Shown in pieces: positions 7,670 through 28,206 of a stretch of 64,000 bases of DNA (positions are counted from its first letter, which is position 1; every line of letters starts with the position of its first letter). The notes beneath the pieces were generated by a model. The model was not told the DNA's origin. It did no database searches and saw only the letters and a program-made list of their open reading frames with translations. Source of the DNA: a virus. The translations under genes and the position numbers were made by a program. The stretch covers positions 1 through 64,000 of the IMG/VR virus record IMGVR_UViG_3300035438_000817; one strand, 5' to 3'.

Positions 7670-9862
7670 TCAAGAGGGTGATCTAACAATATTTGCACCA
7701 GATCCCAAAATAAAAAATTGAAATCCGTTGTAATATGAATATATAGGATATTGAGATGATCCAAAAGCTGTAGTGAAGTTAGGTCTTAAAACCCATGTAA
7801 CTGCGTCTGTTGATGTAGCGCACGTGCCAAGTAATCCGCTAGCAATAAAAAAAGATCCAGTCCAACCAATTGTGGTTATGTTTTGTGTAGTTACCGCTGC
7901 AAGACCAGGCCGCGCTGTCCAAGAAATTCCATCAATTGACGAAACACAACTACCTTCGGAACCGACTACCACTATCAGAGAACTGTTCGTGCTTACAGCA
8001 ATAGAGTTCGGGGTCATTGTTGACGATGAGTAGGCTGCGTTGAATGCAGTAGACCGATTTGTCCAAGTAATACCATCAGGTGATGTACTTAACGCTCTGC
8101 TAGATGAACTTAGTCCATTAGTAAGAATAAATAAGCCTAATGTGGGACTCCATGCTAATGCATGCCCGTTGGCAAAGTTTGCTTGGAAACTAGGAAATCC
8201 AGGAGATGAGAATGTCCAAGTAATACCATTGGTTGAACGAACGACTCTAGGGCTGGAGCCGCGCGATTCGCCAACTAAAAATGTTGTTCCATTCCACACC
8301 AAATTAGTAGTAGATGACGAGAGGAAACTGGTAACGGAAGTAAAACTGTTTGAACGAGTCCATGTAATTCCATCAGGAGAATAACAAGCAAAACAAGTTT
8401 CGCCTGATCCCTCCAGACCAGTTGCAACATAATTTATTCCATTATAATTAATAGATTTAAGACTTGCCAAAGAAGTGGTGTTGGTTACAGCAATTGCTGC
8501 TAAACCAGGTTGTGAAGTCCATGTACTTCCATTGTTTGTTGATGTGGCACAAGTACCATTATTTCCAACAACAACTGTCAATCCCGTCGATGAATTTCTT
8601 ATAATACCAGATACGGTCATGGCTAAATTTCCAAGTGACCCAATTGGAAATGTGGTCCCATCTGTTGATCTATAGTATAGTCCGATAGAACCAGTATATG
8701 ATATCTGACTTGATGATCTAGAAAGTTGTGCTGGTGACTGAGTAGTAGAAAAAGTTACTCTGGTTGTCCAATTAACTAAATCTGTTGATGTTGCAATTCG
8801 CTGTTGCGAAACAGCTACGTAAGTTGATCCCAATTTTAATATATCAAACTGTCCCCCAATAGCACTAGTAGACATTTTTGTATAATTGATTCCATCAGAT
8901 GTGTAAACAGTTGGGTATCCAGGTGTTCTGCAAAAGGTTATATTGTCATATGTTATTGAAGCTGGACCACTTGGGGTCCCAAAGTCGGCTGTTCCATAAG
9001 CAGTAGCACATCCAGACCTATACGCCCAAGTAATACCGTCATCAGATGTAATTGCTATCATTTGATAAAAACTACCAGAACCGTTTGAAGAGTAGCCAAA
9101 GCTTATAAAACGACTTCCATTCCAAACACATCCCCAACCGCCAATCTTAGTTCCACCATTATTTGGAGCTAAAGCAACTTGTGCAGCATATGACGCTGAT
9201 GAACTTGTCCACGTAATACCATCAGTGGAATACGCTGCAGCGCCGCCATATGCAACAACACACCAACGGGTTAAGCTAGAAGAATATGCCATCTGTATAT
9301 TGTTTGGTCCGAACGCGCCAAATACTGCTGCCAAAGTGCCTGAGGTCCATGTTACACCATTATTTGAAGAATAGAAATATAATGGTGTTAAAGGTGATGT
9401 AATAACCCATCTACCATTAGCAAAGTAAAGTCGTTGTTGCAAGGTGCGGGCGAGTAAACTGTTAATATTAGGTAATTCATTTAGATTACTTGAAACCGTA
9501 TTCCAATTAACTCCATCCGATGATGAACGAATAGTCCAATTTGGTGCTGAAAAACTCAAAGCTAAAAATATAGATCCATTCCAAGCCGTATTATTAATAT
9601 TTGATGTAACATCTGATACTGTGAAGTTTGTTGAAAAATTAGTTAGATTTGCAAAAGTTTGCCCAAGAATACCGGCATTAGTACCATAAAAATTAGAGAT
9701 ACTAATTGCGCCAGAGCTTGGTACTGCGCCATTAGTTCCAGATATGCCAGTAGCTACTAAACCTCCTCCGGCATAGTATTCGCTTAAACTGATTGGGTTA
9801 GTTCCACCAAATTCAGTTTGTATATCATTTAATGATAATGCACCAGTAGTTGGTAATGTCAC
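7670..9862 (-). CDS. Tail fibre/adhesin with repeated beta-propeller-like blades
   Basis: 730 residues with a GTG start at 9862, chosen because AAGGAT lies 9 bases upstream. The N-terminal ~60 residues (LPTTGALSLNDIQTEFGGT, ISLSEYYAGG) form a module found at the head of many marine phage structural proteins, probably a virion attachment segment. The rest repeats a pattern of about 60-80 residues built around S(T)-x-DGITW or TDGINYT, with interleaved strands such as WNGSRFISFG and YNGINYVATG. This resembles BNR/Asp-box and YCF48-type propeller blades. No catalytic residues of sialidases are evident, so binding rather than cleavage is likely. It sits in the fibre block and is probably a distal adhesin. 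Confidence 0.8.
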   Translation of the reverse strand: MTLPTTGALSLNDIQTEFGGTNPISLSEYYAGGGLVATGISGTNGAVPSSGAISISNFYGTNAGILGQTFANLTNFSTNFTVSDVTSNINNTAWNGSIFLALSFSAPNWTIRSSSDGVNWNTVSSNLNELPNINSLLARTLQQRLYFANGRWVITSPLTPLYFYSSNNGVTWTSGTLAAVFGAFGPNNIQMAYSSSLTRWCVVAYGGAAAYSTDGITWTSSSASYAAQVALAPNNGGTKIGGWGCVWNGSRFISFGYSSNGSGSFYQMIAITSDDGITWAYRSGCATAYGTADFGTPSGPASITYDNITFCRTPGYPTVYTSDGINYTKMSTSAIGGQFDILKLGSTYVAVSQQRIATSTDLVNWTTRVTFSTTQSPAQLSRSSSQISYTGSIGLYYRSTDGTTFPIGSLGNLAMTVSGIIRNSSTGLTVVVGNNGTCATSTNNGSTWTSQPGLAAIAVTNTTSLASLKSINYNGINYVATGLEGSGETCFACYSPDGITWTRSNSFTSVTSFLSSSTTNLVWNGTTFLVGESRGSSPRVVRSTNGITWTFSSPGFPSFQANFANGHALAWSPTLGLFILTNGLSSSSRALSTSPDGITWTNRSTAFNAAYSSSTMTPNSIAVSTNSSLIVVVGSEGSCVSSIDGISWTARPGLAAVTTQNITTIGWTGSFFIASGLLGTCATSTDAVTWVLRPNFTTAFGSSQYPIYSYYNGFQFFILGSGANIVRSPS

Positions 9863-9889
9863 GCTTCTGTATCCTTATCTAATTAGAAT

Positions 9890-10489
9890 TTATTTCAGAA
9901 ATTTGCACTTCAAATTCTTTAATAAATTCATTATTAAACCAATCATAGTAGTACTTTTAACATTTTTACTCTTAAGTTCATCAATTTCTGTCTTGAGTTC
10001 AACAATTGATGCAAATGACAATGCTACTAATTTTTCATAATCAACTGCTAATGTACCATCTTCACGAGTACGAACGGCTTGTGGAAACACTGACTGTACA
10101 TCTTGTGCTATAACACCAAAGTCTGACTTTTGAACAAAATAACCGTCCTCACCTCCGCGTTGTGCAACATAATCATCAGTCCAGTCAAATGTTTTACCAC
10201 CAATCGCTGATACTTTATTAAGAGCATCGGGAATATCTTGAATGTTCTCTTTAAATTTACGATCTGAAGAGTAAAAAGCAATTATATTATTAGTAGAACG
10301 AATCTCTCCAGTGGTCTGGACCACATTGTTAATATTCATCAAAACTTGTGATGAAGTCACAGTGGTGCCGCCCACAGCCACTTGCTTGTACAATGTATTT
10401 GTACTGGCATCAAACCATTCATCACCCAGCTGTTGACTAACAGGCTGGGTGTTTGCAGTACGATTTACAATATACGGTCTGCTGCTCAT
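9890..10489 (-). CDS. Short fibre protein with C-terminal S74 intramolecular chaperone
   Basis: 199 residues. The C-terminal domain is a Peptidase_S74/endosialidase-type chaperone: SSDRKFKENIQDI gives the S-D...K cleavage signature (autocleavage expected just before S75), and SDFGVIAQDVQSVFPQAV and LAVDYEKLVALSFASIVELK follow. These domains trimerise fibre stalks and then cut themselves off. Only 74 residues precede the cut, so the mature product would be tiny, or this protein may act on a neighbour. The leader AAGGATACAGAA before the ATG is shared with the propeller gene just downstream. Confidence 0.88.
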   Translation of the reverse strand: MSSRPYIVNRTANTQPVSQQLGDEWFDASTNTLYKQVAVGGTTVTSSQVLMNINNVVQTTGEIRSTNNIIAFYSSDRKFKENIQDIPDALNKVSAIGGKTFDWTDDYVAQRGGEDGYFVQKSDFGVIAQDVQSVFPQAVRTREDGTLAVDYEKLVALSFASIVELKTEIDELKSKNVKSTTMIGLIMNLLKNLKCKFLK

Positions 10490-10501
10490 TGTTCTGTATC
10501 C

Positions 10502-13381
10502 TTAAGCCTGACTTTCTGTCCAACCTAAACGAGCATTGACTGAGTTAGTTGCAACTGCTGTAATATTAGTAGCACACAATGTCAACACATCTGGTCCATC
10601 TGGATACTTACCCTGGTCGGCTGTGGGCACGTTGTTGTTTAGACCACCGCCTAGAATACTAGTTCCCAAGTCTCTAACTCCATCCAAAGCTGTAGTAGTT
10701 ACACCCGGAGTATTGGTAAAGAATCCAAAAATGTCTTCGCCACCTGATATAGTCTGTCCACTAGCATGAAATGCAATCTGACTCAAACTAGATCCACCTA
10801 AGTTTTGAAATGTTCCAGCACTAAGACGACCATTAAGACGACCCGTAATCAACAACGACACACTAGCACCTGTACTATAAACCCCGCATTGTTTTAACAC
10901 CAACTGCATACGATTTTGAAGTTCGCGTATGCCCATGGTACCAACAAGACCAGAGTCTACGCTAGGCGATACACGTAGACTGATTAGTGGTTGTGTGACA
11001 CCTGCGCCAATGTTGGTAATGGCATTTCGCATACCTGCCACGAATTCAAATTGCTTGTCATCGTCAAACCCACCATCCATAATTACTGAACTACCCCAGT
11101 GATTGATCGCAGGCGCAACTTGCGGACTGTATTGTTCTACTTTGACAGGCGCTGTTGCACTGAATGTAAATGTAGTGGCAACTCCTGTTCCACCCCCACC
11201 AGTAAGACCACCAGGACCAGTTAGATTGATGACATTTCTCGTTAGACCAGTAAATGTAGTTGCTGTTTTACCAGTATAGGATATGTACTCTATAGCACCA
11301 GTTGTGGCTGATGCAATGACTGCCAACACTCCCGATGGTGCAAAAAATGTAGTATCAGCCACACTCATGCTTGCCGTAATACCAGATGTCAAGGTTGCTG
11401 TCAAATATGTGTAATAAGGCAAACTACTGGTTTCGTATCTGGCCGGCAAGTTACCCGACCGGAAATAGGCTTCTGTGTTGAGGTTATTGTTGATTATACG
11501 ATGACAGTAAATCACTTCGCCACGATTATTTTTAAATCCAAATCTCACAGAACCAGCACCATACCAGCTGTAATCCATGTAAAGCATCTGAATACGAGCC
11601 AAGTTAATGTTGTAAAGACTGGCCCCTGTTCCATCACAGCGATCAATGTTCCAGTTGGTCTGTGCAAAACGTGTGTCTACCGTTCTACTGATTACACAGT
11701 TAATAGCTGTAGCACCACGATATTCTGGGTAAATAGTCATACTGGTATCTGATGCTATATGTTGTATAATGTAGCTTTGTCCACGTATTACAATAAAATC
11801 GCCTGGCTTAAATTCACTAGAAAACTTAGTTGAAGTGCCTGTAACAGTGGGACTGTCTTGAGTCACTGATGATGTTCCAGATGTTTGCAGAGTACTACTG
11901 CGTCGTACTACCCACAGAGTTTGTCCATCAAATTCAAAAAATGCTCCATTCTGACTGTCAAACATGCCTACACGAATTGGACCTCCATACCAAGAATTTG
12001 GAGCCACAGTAATATTGTTACCAGTGGCAGGTGTTGCTGACGGAGTACTTAACGCTGTAAATGTAAAAACATAAAAATTTGTAACCGCAGTTACAGTAAA
12101 TGTTCCATTGTAAGCAGTTTGATCGGCTCCAGTGATAATCACTGTAGCACCAACTCCTAGACCATGACTCAGACGAGTGGTTACTGTTACTGTAGCGCCA
12201 GAACTGGTTATGTTGTTTATTGTCAGATTTGGTTTCAGAATAGTTCCAGTACTGAACTGTATGGCTTTACCAGACTGATAGCGAAACTGTCGGCGTGACT
12301 GACGTATAACTTGACCGCCGTGATATGGAAGTTGATTACTACTTTGTACTCCTCCATCAAAAGGTCTGTGTTCTATATAACCCAGAGTTCTAGTATAAAG
12401 TGAAGCGTTGAGCACTGCTGTAATTGTTCCGGTAGCTGTACAAGCAAAAGTAAATGTGTTTGCAGTGGGTGTGGTGGCCACAGTCCAACTGGAGTTTAGT
12501 CTACCAGTAGCACCTGTAGTACCTATTATGAAAATACCACTGCCTACTCGTAGTCCATGTGGATTGGTGGTGGTTACTGTGCCTATAGTACCATTCAACA
12601 CAATAGAATTAGTAGCAGCAGGAATAGCAGCACCTGTGAAAAAGTCTGCAATAAACAAATAAGTTTTAGTAGCATCAAACAAAGCTGCGGCCGGACTTGT
12701 GACTGCGCTATAGGTAAAGCTAGTGTTGGTTGTTACACTTTCTACTATCCAATATCCGTCAGCATTAGCAGTATCTAGCGTACCTTGTATGAATATGGGT
12801 CTGCCTACAGTAATACCAGTGGTGTTATTGATAGTCACTGTGACTGTGGTGGTACTGGCAGTCACGTTGGTCATGGTATAAGAACCTGAAGCGCCACGAT
12901 ATGTGGGTACGCTGGCCACGTTGCTGATACCCTGACTGGAATCATAGAATGATGATGGACGATTGTTTACAAGAGTTTGACTTTCCCATTTAGTTGGTTG
13001 AATACCATATTCAAAGTCGGTATCAATCAAGGCTTGAGGTGTACTGACTCGTAACTTGTCTACAGGATCTCTAAGAGTTTCGTTGGGTTTAACTTCGTAG
13101 TAACTTTCTTCAACCATGACAGAAATTTTATCAGTACTGTTCATAGCCGTGGTGTTATACGCCAACACAATGGTGGTAGTTTCTAAACCAGTGGTTGAAT
13201 CCACCGCGTTAACATAACTACTAGCACCTAGACTTGGGTCCGAAAAATTATAGATCACTGTATCGGTAGTGGTATTAGTGATCAACAATAGTTGTTCTCT
13301 ACGAATATTTTTACCGATAACTTGTACTGTACGAGTTCCTGGGGTAAAAGTATATCTTTCAATTATAACGTTCTTTGCCAT
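10502..13381 (-). CDS. Large virion structural / fibre-associated protein
   Basis: 959 residues. The N-terminus (MAKNVIIERYTFTPGTRTVQ) and the body, rich in Ser, Thr, Gly and beta-strand patterns, resemble the very large structural proteins encoded in the fibre regions of marine T4-like phages. No enzymatic motif is seen. Repeated segments such as VTVTxxxHGLxVGxxVxIxG occur at least three times (near residues 195, 270 and 390), suggesting tandem beta-domains. AGGAG precedes the ATG inside the end of the neighbouring gene. The structural role is inferred from context and composition. Confidence 0.7.
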   Translation of the reverse strand: MAKNVIIERYTFTPGTRTVQVIGKNIRREQLLLITNTTTDTVIYNFSDPSLGASSYVNAVDSTTGLETTTIVLAYNTTAMNSTDKISVMVEESYYEVKPNETLRDPVDKLRVSTPQALIDTDFEYGIQPTKWESQTLVNNRPSSFYDSSQGISNVASVPTYRGASGSYTMTNVTASTTTVTVTINNTTGITVGRPIFIQGTLDTANADGYWIVESVTTNTSFTYSAVTSPAAALFDATKTYLFIADFFTGAAIPAATNSIVLNGTIGTVTTTNPHGLRVGSGIFIIGTTGATGRLNSSWTVATTPTANTFTFACTATGTITAVLNASLYTRTLGYIEHRPFDGGVQSSNQLPYHGGQVIRQSRRQFRYQSGKAIQFSTGTILKPNLTINNITSSGATVTVTTRLSHGLGVGATVIITGADQTAYNGTFTVTAVTNFYVFTFTALSTPSATPATGNNITVAPNSWYGGPIRVGMFDSQNGAFFEFDGQTLWVVRRSSTLQTSGTSSVTQDSPTVTGTSTKFSSEFKPGDFIVIRGQSYIIQHIASDTSMTIYPEYRGATAINCVISRTVDTRFAQTNWNIDRCDGTGASLYNINLARIQMLYMDYSWYGAGSVRFGFKNNRGEVIYCHRIINNNLNTEAYFRSGNLPARYETSSLPYYTYLTATLTSGITASMSVADTTFFAPSGVLAVIASATTGAIEYISYTGKTATTFTGLTRNVINLTGPGGLTGGGGTGVATTFTFSATAPVKVEQYSPQVAPAINHWGSSVIMDGGFDDDKQFEFVAGMRNAITNIGAGVTQPLISLRVSPSVDSGLVGTMGIRELQNRMQLVLKQCGVYSTGASVSLLITGRLNGRLSAGTFQNLGGSSLSQIAFHASGQTISGGEDIFGFFTNTPGVTTTALDGVRDLGTSILGGGLNNNVPTADQGKYPDGPDVLTLCATNITAVATNSVNARLGWTESQA

Positions 13382-13383
13382 TT

Positions 13384-14061
13384 TTATTCATCTCCTAGTG
13401 CGATTGTTTCTGGGGCAAACGGGTACCTGCGTGTTTGAATTGTTGACGAATTATCAGTAATAATTATAGATGATTGATCGCCAATTGCTGGCGAATTATA
13501 AATGATAACATTACTACTAACTGAATCACTTTTAATTCTAAATCCTCTCCAACTATCATAGTCTACAAACCAAGGCCAAGTTAATTGTGTTACATATGGT
13601 GCCAAAGTTTGCCCACCTACTGTGACACTTACATCTTTACTATTTACAATATTTGTTACATTAGATTGATTATTTTTCAACGAAAACACTGAAGTTACAT
13701 TGTCAAATTGATTTGATATATCATTAAGAACTACATTCAGATTAGGCGTAATCAAATTACCATAAATTTCTACATTACCGCCATATTGTGTCATTCTAAT
13801 AGTGCTATTGGCAAATACTTCAATGATAGGTATACCAGATACATCATTGACTGAAAATATAGTACCAGTTAAACTATTTGTTATTGACAATAACTGACCT
13901 GCTGTTCCACTAAAACTTAACGTTCCATTACTATCTGGAAGAGTTGTAAGTGTAATATTTTGAGCAGCAAGTGTAGAATTAGCCCCACTAAACACAATAG
14001 TTGGATCAGTAGTTTGTCCTATGTTTGGAGTAATTACTATATTTTTGTCTGAATTTGCCAT
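13384..14061 (-). CDS. Probable virion structural / fibre-attachment protein
   Basis: 225 residues, Ser/Thr/Asn-rich with alternating hydrophobic residues typical of beta-structured fibre proteins (TLPDSNGTLSFSGTAGQLLS, GTIFSVNDVSGIPIIEV). This stretch matches a pattern common in phage fibre proteins ahead of the sequence-variable region. Three tandem late-promoter-like boxes lie directly upstream (14079-14113), and AGGATAAAG precedes the ATG. It ends two bases before the ATG of the 959-residue gene. It has no enzymatic motifs. Confidence 0.65.
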   Translation of the reverse strand: MANSDKNIVITPNIGQTTDPTIVFSGANSTLAAQNITLTTLPDSNGTLSFSGTAGQLLSITNSLTGTIFSVNDVSGIPIIEVFANSTIRMTQYGGNVEIYGNLITPNLNVVLNDISNQFDNVTSVFSLKNNQSNVTNIVNSKDVSVTVGGQTLAPYVTQLTWPWFVDYDSWRGFRIKSDSVSSNVIIYNSPAIGDQSSIIITDNSSTIQTRRYPFAPETIALGDE

Positions 14062-14078
14062 TCTTTATCCTAATGCAT

Positions 14079-14113
14079 TATTTATCATATGTATTTATCA
14101 TATGTATTTATCA
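14079..14113 (-). promoter_or_regulatory. Three tandem late-promoter-like boxes
   Basis: On the minus strand TGATAAATA occurs three times with an exact 13-base period (complement TATTTATCA at 14079-14087, 14092-14100 and 14105-14113), joined by CATA. Each contains the late-type octamer GATAAATA. The third overlaps the stop codon of the upstream LamG gene. The nearest box is 18 bases before the ATG at 14061. Confidence 0.65.
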
Positions 14114-14788
14114 TATTCCATAACGTGATCTTAAGGCTGTAAAGTTTGTTTGTATCTCTGTAAAACTCAATCCTCTATTATATATTAGCGCAGTTGCAAT
14201 ATCTCCCTGAAGATATTCTGTTGAATATGTTTTTGCAACTTGAATTGTAGTTGAGGTTACATTATGTGAAGTTGGAGTATCACTACCAACATTAGTAGTA
14301 TTTGCCCATACTCTTCTATTGGTCCCATCAAATTGTGCTGTTGCCATAAACCAAGTTCCCACAGACAATCCTGCATTATTATTTGTAATTGCAAGATCAT
14401 TATTCCACCAATAATGTGACAAATATCCAAGAGTACTGGTATAAGTTCTTAATGCATTTGATTGATTATTTGTATCAAATCCACCAATGGACATAATACC
14501 TTTACCATCTGTCCAAGATCCAGTAACTCTTACCCAACAAATCATAGTATAAGGAGAATTTCCTGTGGGTATTGATGCACTCCCATCACCAGTAAAGTAT
14601 CCAGTTAAACCTGTTGAAAAATATCCAGAACTGTTCCAAGTTGGTGAATTAGTTAAAGTTAAATTATTTCCATTACCACTCAGATCAGTCCAAGTTGTAC
14701 CTGTACCTGGATAACTTCTAATGTTTGCAGCATCCACACACAAACTTAGTCCATTGGTTATTATGTAGGGTCCATCATACGCACTCAT
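14111..14788 (-). CDS. LamG/concanavalin A-like lectin-domain fibre protein 1
   Basis: 225 residues forming essentially one LamG (Laminin_G_3-type) jelly-roll. The opening IITNGLSLCVDAANIRSYPG then TTWTDLSGNGNN is the standard start of the phage-associated form. GNSPYTMICWVRV and GTWFMATAQFDGTNRRVWAN are the central strands. The end FTALRSRYGI is shared with the next two genes. It probably binds glycans on the host surface. Its ATG overlaps the previous gene's stop by four bases. Confidence 0.82.
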   Translation of the reverse strand: MSAYDGPYIITNGLSLCVDAANIRSYPGTGTTWTDLSGNGNNLTLTNSPTWNSSGYFSTGLTGYFTGDGSASIPTGNSPYTMICWVRVTGSWTDGKGIMSIGGFDTNNQSNALRTYTSTLGYLSHYWWNNDLAITNNNAGLSVGTWFMATAQFDGTNRRVWANTTNVGSDTPTSHNVTSTTIQVAKTYSTEYLQGDIATALIYNRGLSFTEIQTNFTALRSRYGI

Positions 14789-16089
14789 ATTCCAAATCTC
14801 CCTCTTAATGCATTAAAATTCTGAGAAATTTCTGGAGCTGATAATGTTCGGTTATACATTTTCATATTGGCTACTGAATTCTTAGAGTATAACAAATAAA
14901 AACTAGCTCCGGGAGCAACGTTTTGAGTTTTTCCCAACCAAAGTTGATTACTAGTGAATACTCCTGAGACACTGGTTACTGTTGTTGATCCTGATCCAAG
15001 TGGAGATCCGTTGATATAGGGCGTAAATACATTACCTGATCTAGTTACTACTATTTGATACCAAGATCCTTGATTTATTTGAGCCCCAGTATCACCTAGA
15101 GTCCATGATGCACAAGTAGGACCAGCTGATCCATTCCATATTACATATGACATTACAGTAGCAGTATACATAAATCCAGCGTGATATCCAGAATAAAGTG
15201 CTAACGTACTAGAACCTTCAGTTACATCACCGTATCCTCCAGGATTTCTATCATCTATTCTGAACCAAACTTCCCAAGTATGATCATTATACAAAAAGTT
15301 AGTAACAGATAATGGACCTGATGTACTAACAAAAGACCCTCCTCCATCTTTTGGTATAGCGGCAGTACGAGTAAACTGCATATAACTATTTGTAGTATTA
15401 ATATAATAAGCATTATTACCATAACTATCCGACATGTTATATCCGCCAATCGTATCTATTATATTGGTTGATCTAACAGTAGTAGTGGCTGTTGTTGCAG
15501 TATATTCATTCATTGACGAATTAAGTTCTAGTTGTGATCCATATAGATAAACTGATCCAGTTGAATTTAAGTATATCTGCCATCTTAATACACTATTTGC
15601 TGCAATTGTTCCTGTTACGGTAGTATAGATTCTATACCATCCATCTGCATAAGATACTGAATAACCAGTGGCAGTCCCGTTTGAAATCACTCCTGTACTG
15701 GGAGTAAAATTAAAACTAAAAGGTTGAGTTGAGCTCCCAAGAAAAAACGCAGCTAAAGTAATGGTTGTTGGTGGAGTGCTGGTTGCTTTGACAAAAACAG
15801 ACAAGGTAACAGTTCCAGTTCCCGACAAACTGACATCTTGATATATACTATCTCCAGAAACATATGAACTTGTAGCTAATGTATCGGCGTTTAATTGAAA
15901 ATCAAGTGGATTTGATGTGGTATTTTGAGTTACTGTTACATTAGGTCCAATTGTAGCCCATGGACTATTAACGAATTGATCTGAATATTTTAATAAGTTC
16001 TGAGCAGGATTGAAACTTTTTATATTAGCAAAATCGTAGTTGGCTAATAAACTGTTTGTTATTACTGATGGAGAATGATTTAATCCCAT
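14785..16089 (-). CDS. LamG lectin-domain fibre protein 2 (two beta-domains)
   Basis: 434 residues. After a short opening (SVITNSLLANYDFANIKSFN) comes a carbohydrate-binding-module-like region (about 25-200, including SIYQDVSLSGTGTVTLSVFV and GWYRIYTTVTGT). The LamG jelly-roll follows (about 215-434: YNDHTWEVWFRIDD, GSWYQIVVTRSGNVFTPYIN), ending FNALRGRFGI. The same start and end signatures as its two neighbours point to duplication with insertion of an extra domain. It is coupled to genes on both sides by stop/start overlaps. Confidence 0.8.
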   Translation of the reverse strand: MGLNHSPSVITNSLLANYDFANIKSFNPAQNLLKYSDQFVNSPWATIGPNVTVTQNTTSNPLDFQLNADTLATSSYVSGDSIYQDVSLSGTGTVTLSVFVKATSTPPTTITLAAFFLGSSTQPFSFNFTPSTGVISNGTATGYSVSYADGWYRIYTTVTGTIAANSVLRWQIYLNSTGSVYLYGSQLELNSSMNEYTATTATTTVRSTNIIDTIGGYNMSDSYGNNAYYINTTNSYMQFTRTAAIPKDGGGSFVSTSGPLSVTNFLYNDHTWEVWFRIDDRNPGGYGDVTEGSSTLALYSGYHAGFMYTATVMSYVIWNGSAGPTCASWTLGDTGAQINQGSWYQIVVTRSGNVFTPYINGSPLGSGSTTVTSVSGVFTSNQLWLGKTQNVAPGASFYLLYSKNSVANMKMYNRTLSAPEISQNFNALRGRFGI

Positions 16090-17278
16090 TATATTCCATA
16101 CCTTCCACGAAGAGCATTAAAGTTTTGTGAAACTTCAGTAGCAGTTAATGCCGTGTTATAAAATTTTGTAGTGGCTATTTTAGAATCTGAATATACTCCG
16201 CCACGTTGTCCTATAGTCACTACTTGTGTAGTATTGGTCACGTTAACTGTTGATTCTATAGAACCAATTAATACTCCATTTCTATAAAAACTCAACGTAG
16301 TTCCATTGTATGTTGTGCAGTAACATTGCCAGTTATTGAAAAAAACAGCATCAGTAAGTGTTGTGCCAACGCTGTTTTGTGTACCAGTTCCAAATCTTTC
16401 AGTTGCAACTAAATTAGATCCGGCTGCAACTCCGACTTTGGTATAATATAAATTATATCCGTCGCGACCAGTACCAGTATTAGATTCTCTGTTGATGAAA
16501 CCAGGATAATTGGAGCTGGTATCTGTTCTTGGATACACCCAAACTTCAAAGCTATATGCGGATCTATTTAAAAATTGTAATAAACTAGAATTTGGTAAGT
16601 TTACACTGGCATTAGTTCCGTTAAATGACAAGTTTCCTTGATTTGAACCATCATATAATGGATTGTTAGAAAAAGTTCCAGTCAAACCATTGGAAGTTAA
16701 ATCTCTCCAAAGATTGACATTGGCAGTTGCAACAGATCCAGTGGTTGTTGTCAATTGAGTGGCAGAAAAACCTGGCTCAATTTGTAGTCCCCAAAAATCT
16801 AATACATAATCTCTTGCACCGTCACTTAATAAATCTACAAAAGATTTTGCAACAGCGGTAGATACAGCCGAAGATTGTACTCTAACCCATTCTCCTGTTA
16901 TAAGACTGGAAGTATAATCTGCATTTGGAGTTCCATCTGCTAGATCAAAGTTAGTTACACCAATTGATCCTGATACTTTTCTAACATAAAAACTCACAGT
17001 CCAGTTACTGGTCCCATTGGGTGTAAATGACGGTAATAAAACTCTTAATAGACTGTTGCCACCAGATGTACACGTTATTCTAACTGCGGTTGCAGTACCA
17101 TCTGGCGCCACAATTCCTGTTGTCAATGTTGCATTAGTTGGAAAGTAGTTTGTCCAAGTAATAGCATTATAGTTACTATAGGATACATAGTTAATTCCAC
17201 CGTAACTTTTTATATTAGCCGCATCTAAATAAAGAACTAAACCATTAGTTACTATTTTAGGATTATAAGCTACTGCCA

Positions 17279-17279
<1 letters not shown>
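16089..17279 (-). CDS. LamG lectin-domain fibre protein 3 (two beta-domains)
   Basis: 396 residues. It opens KIVTNGLVLYLDAANIKSYG, has an inserted CBM-like domain (about 35-185, with NWTVSFYVRKVSGSIG and GEWVRVQSSAVS), then a LamG domain (about 190-396: SAYSFEVWVYPRTD, NWQCYCTTYNGTTLSFYRNG) ending FNALRGRYGI. It overlaps the stop of the giant collagen-like gene by one base, so it is translated from the same message. Host-surface glycan binding is the likely role. Confidence 0.82.
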
Positions 17280-28033
<10,754 letters not shown>

Positions 28034-28087
28034 CTTCGTTTCCTTTTGGGTACTAGGCTATCATGTTTTAAATATGATTTATCTCTG

Positions 28088-28095
28088 TATTTATC
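28088..28095 (-). promoter_or_regulatory. Late promoter of the giant fibre operon
   Basis: Minus-strand GATAAATA, 55 bases before the ATG at 28033. It lies between that ATG and the terminator of the preceding unit (28134-28153), so it probably starts the message running through the giant fibre and LamG genes. A second partial box (GATAAATC) lies about 12 bases downstream. Confidence 0.7.
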
Positions 28096-28133
28096 AGTAT
28101 GTTATAATTAAATTATTGACATTTTTAATAAAA

Positions 28134-28153
28134 ATAGCGTCTAGAGACGCTAT
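28134..28153 (-). terminator. Rho-independent terminator after the second collagen-like gene
   Basis: A 9-bp perfect stem (ATAGCGTCT/AGACGCTAT) with a two-base loop, followed on the minus strand by TTTTTATT. It lies 54 bases past the stop at 28207. A second perfect 18-base palindrome (28190-28207, ACGTTCAAATTTGAACGT) overlaps the stop codon itself but lacks a T-run on the minus strand. Confidence 0.75.
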
Positions 28154-28206
28154 AATTATGTATTATCAAATATATATTATAACCCAACTACGTTCAAATT
28201 TGAACG

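Noticed and set aside
7657-7764. An upstream extension of the 79-residue gene
   Set aside because: It would overlap the end of the fibre gene by about 95 bases and lacks a ribosome site, whereas the internal ATG has a good one.
7670-9862. Sialidase activity of the propeller-like fibre
   Set aside because: Asp-box-like motifs are present but no arginine triad or catalytic Tyr/Glu pair could be identified; a binding role is more likely.
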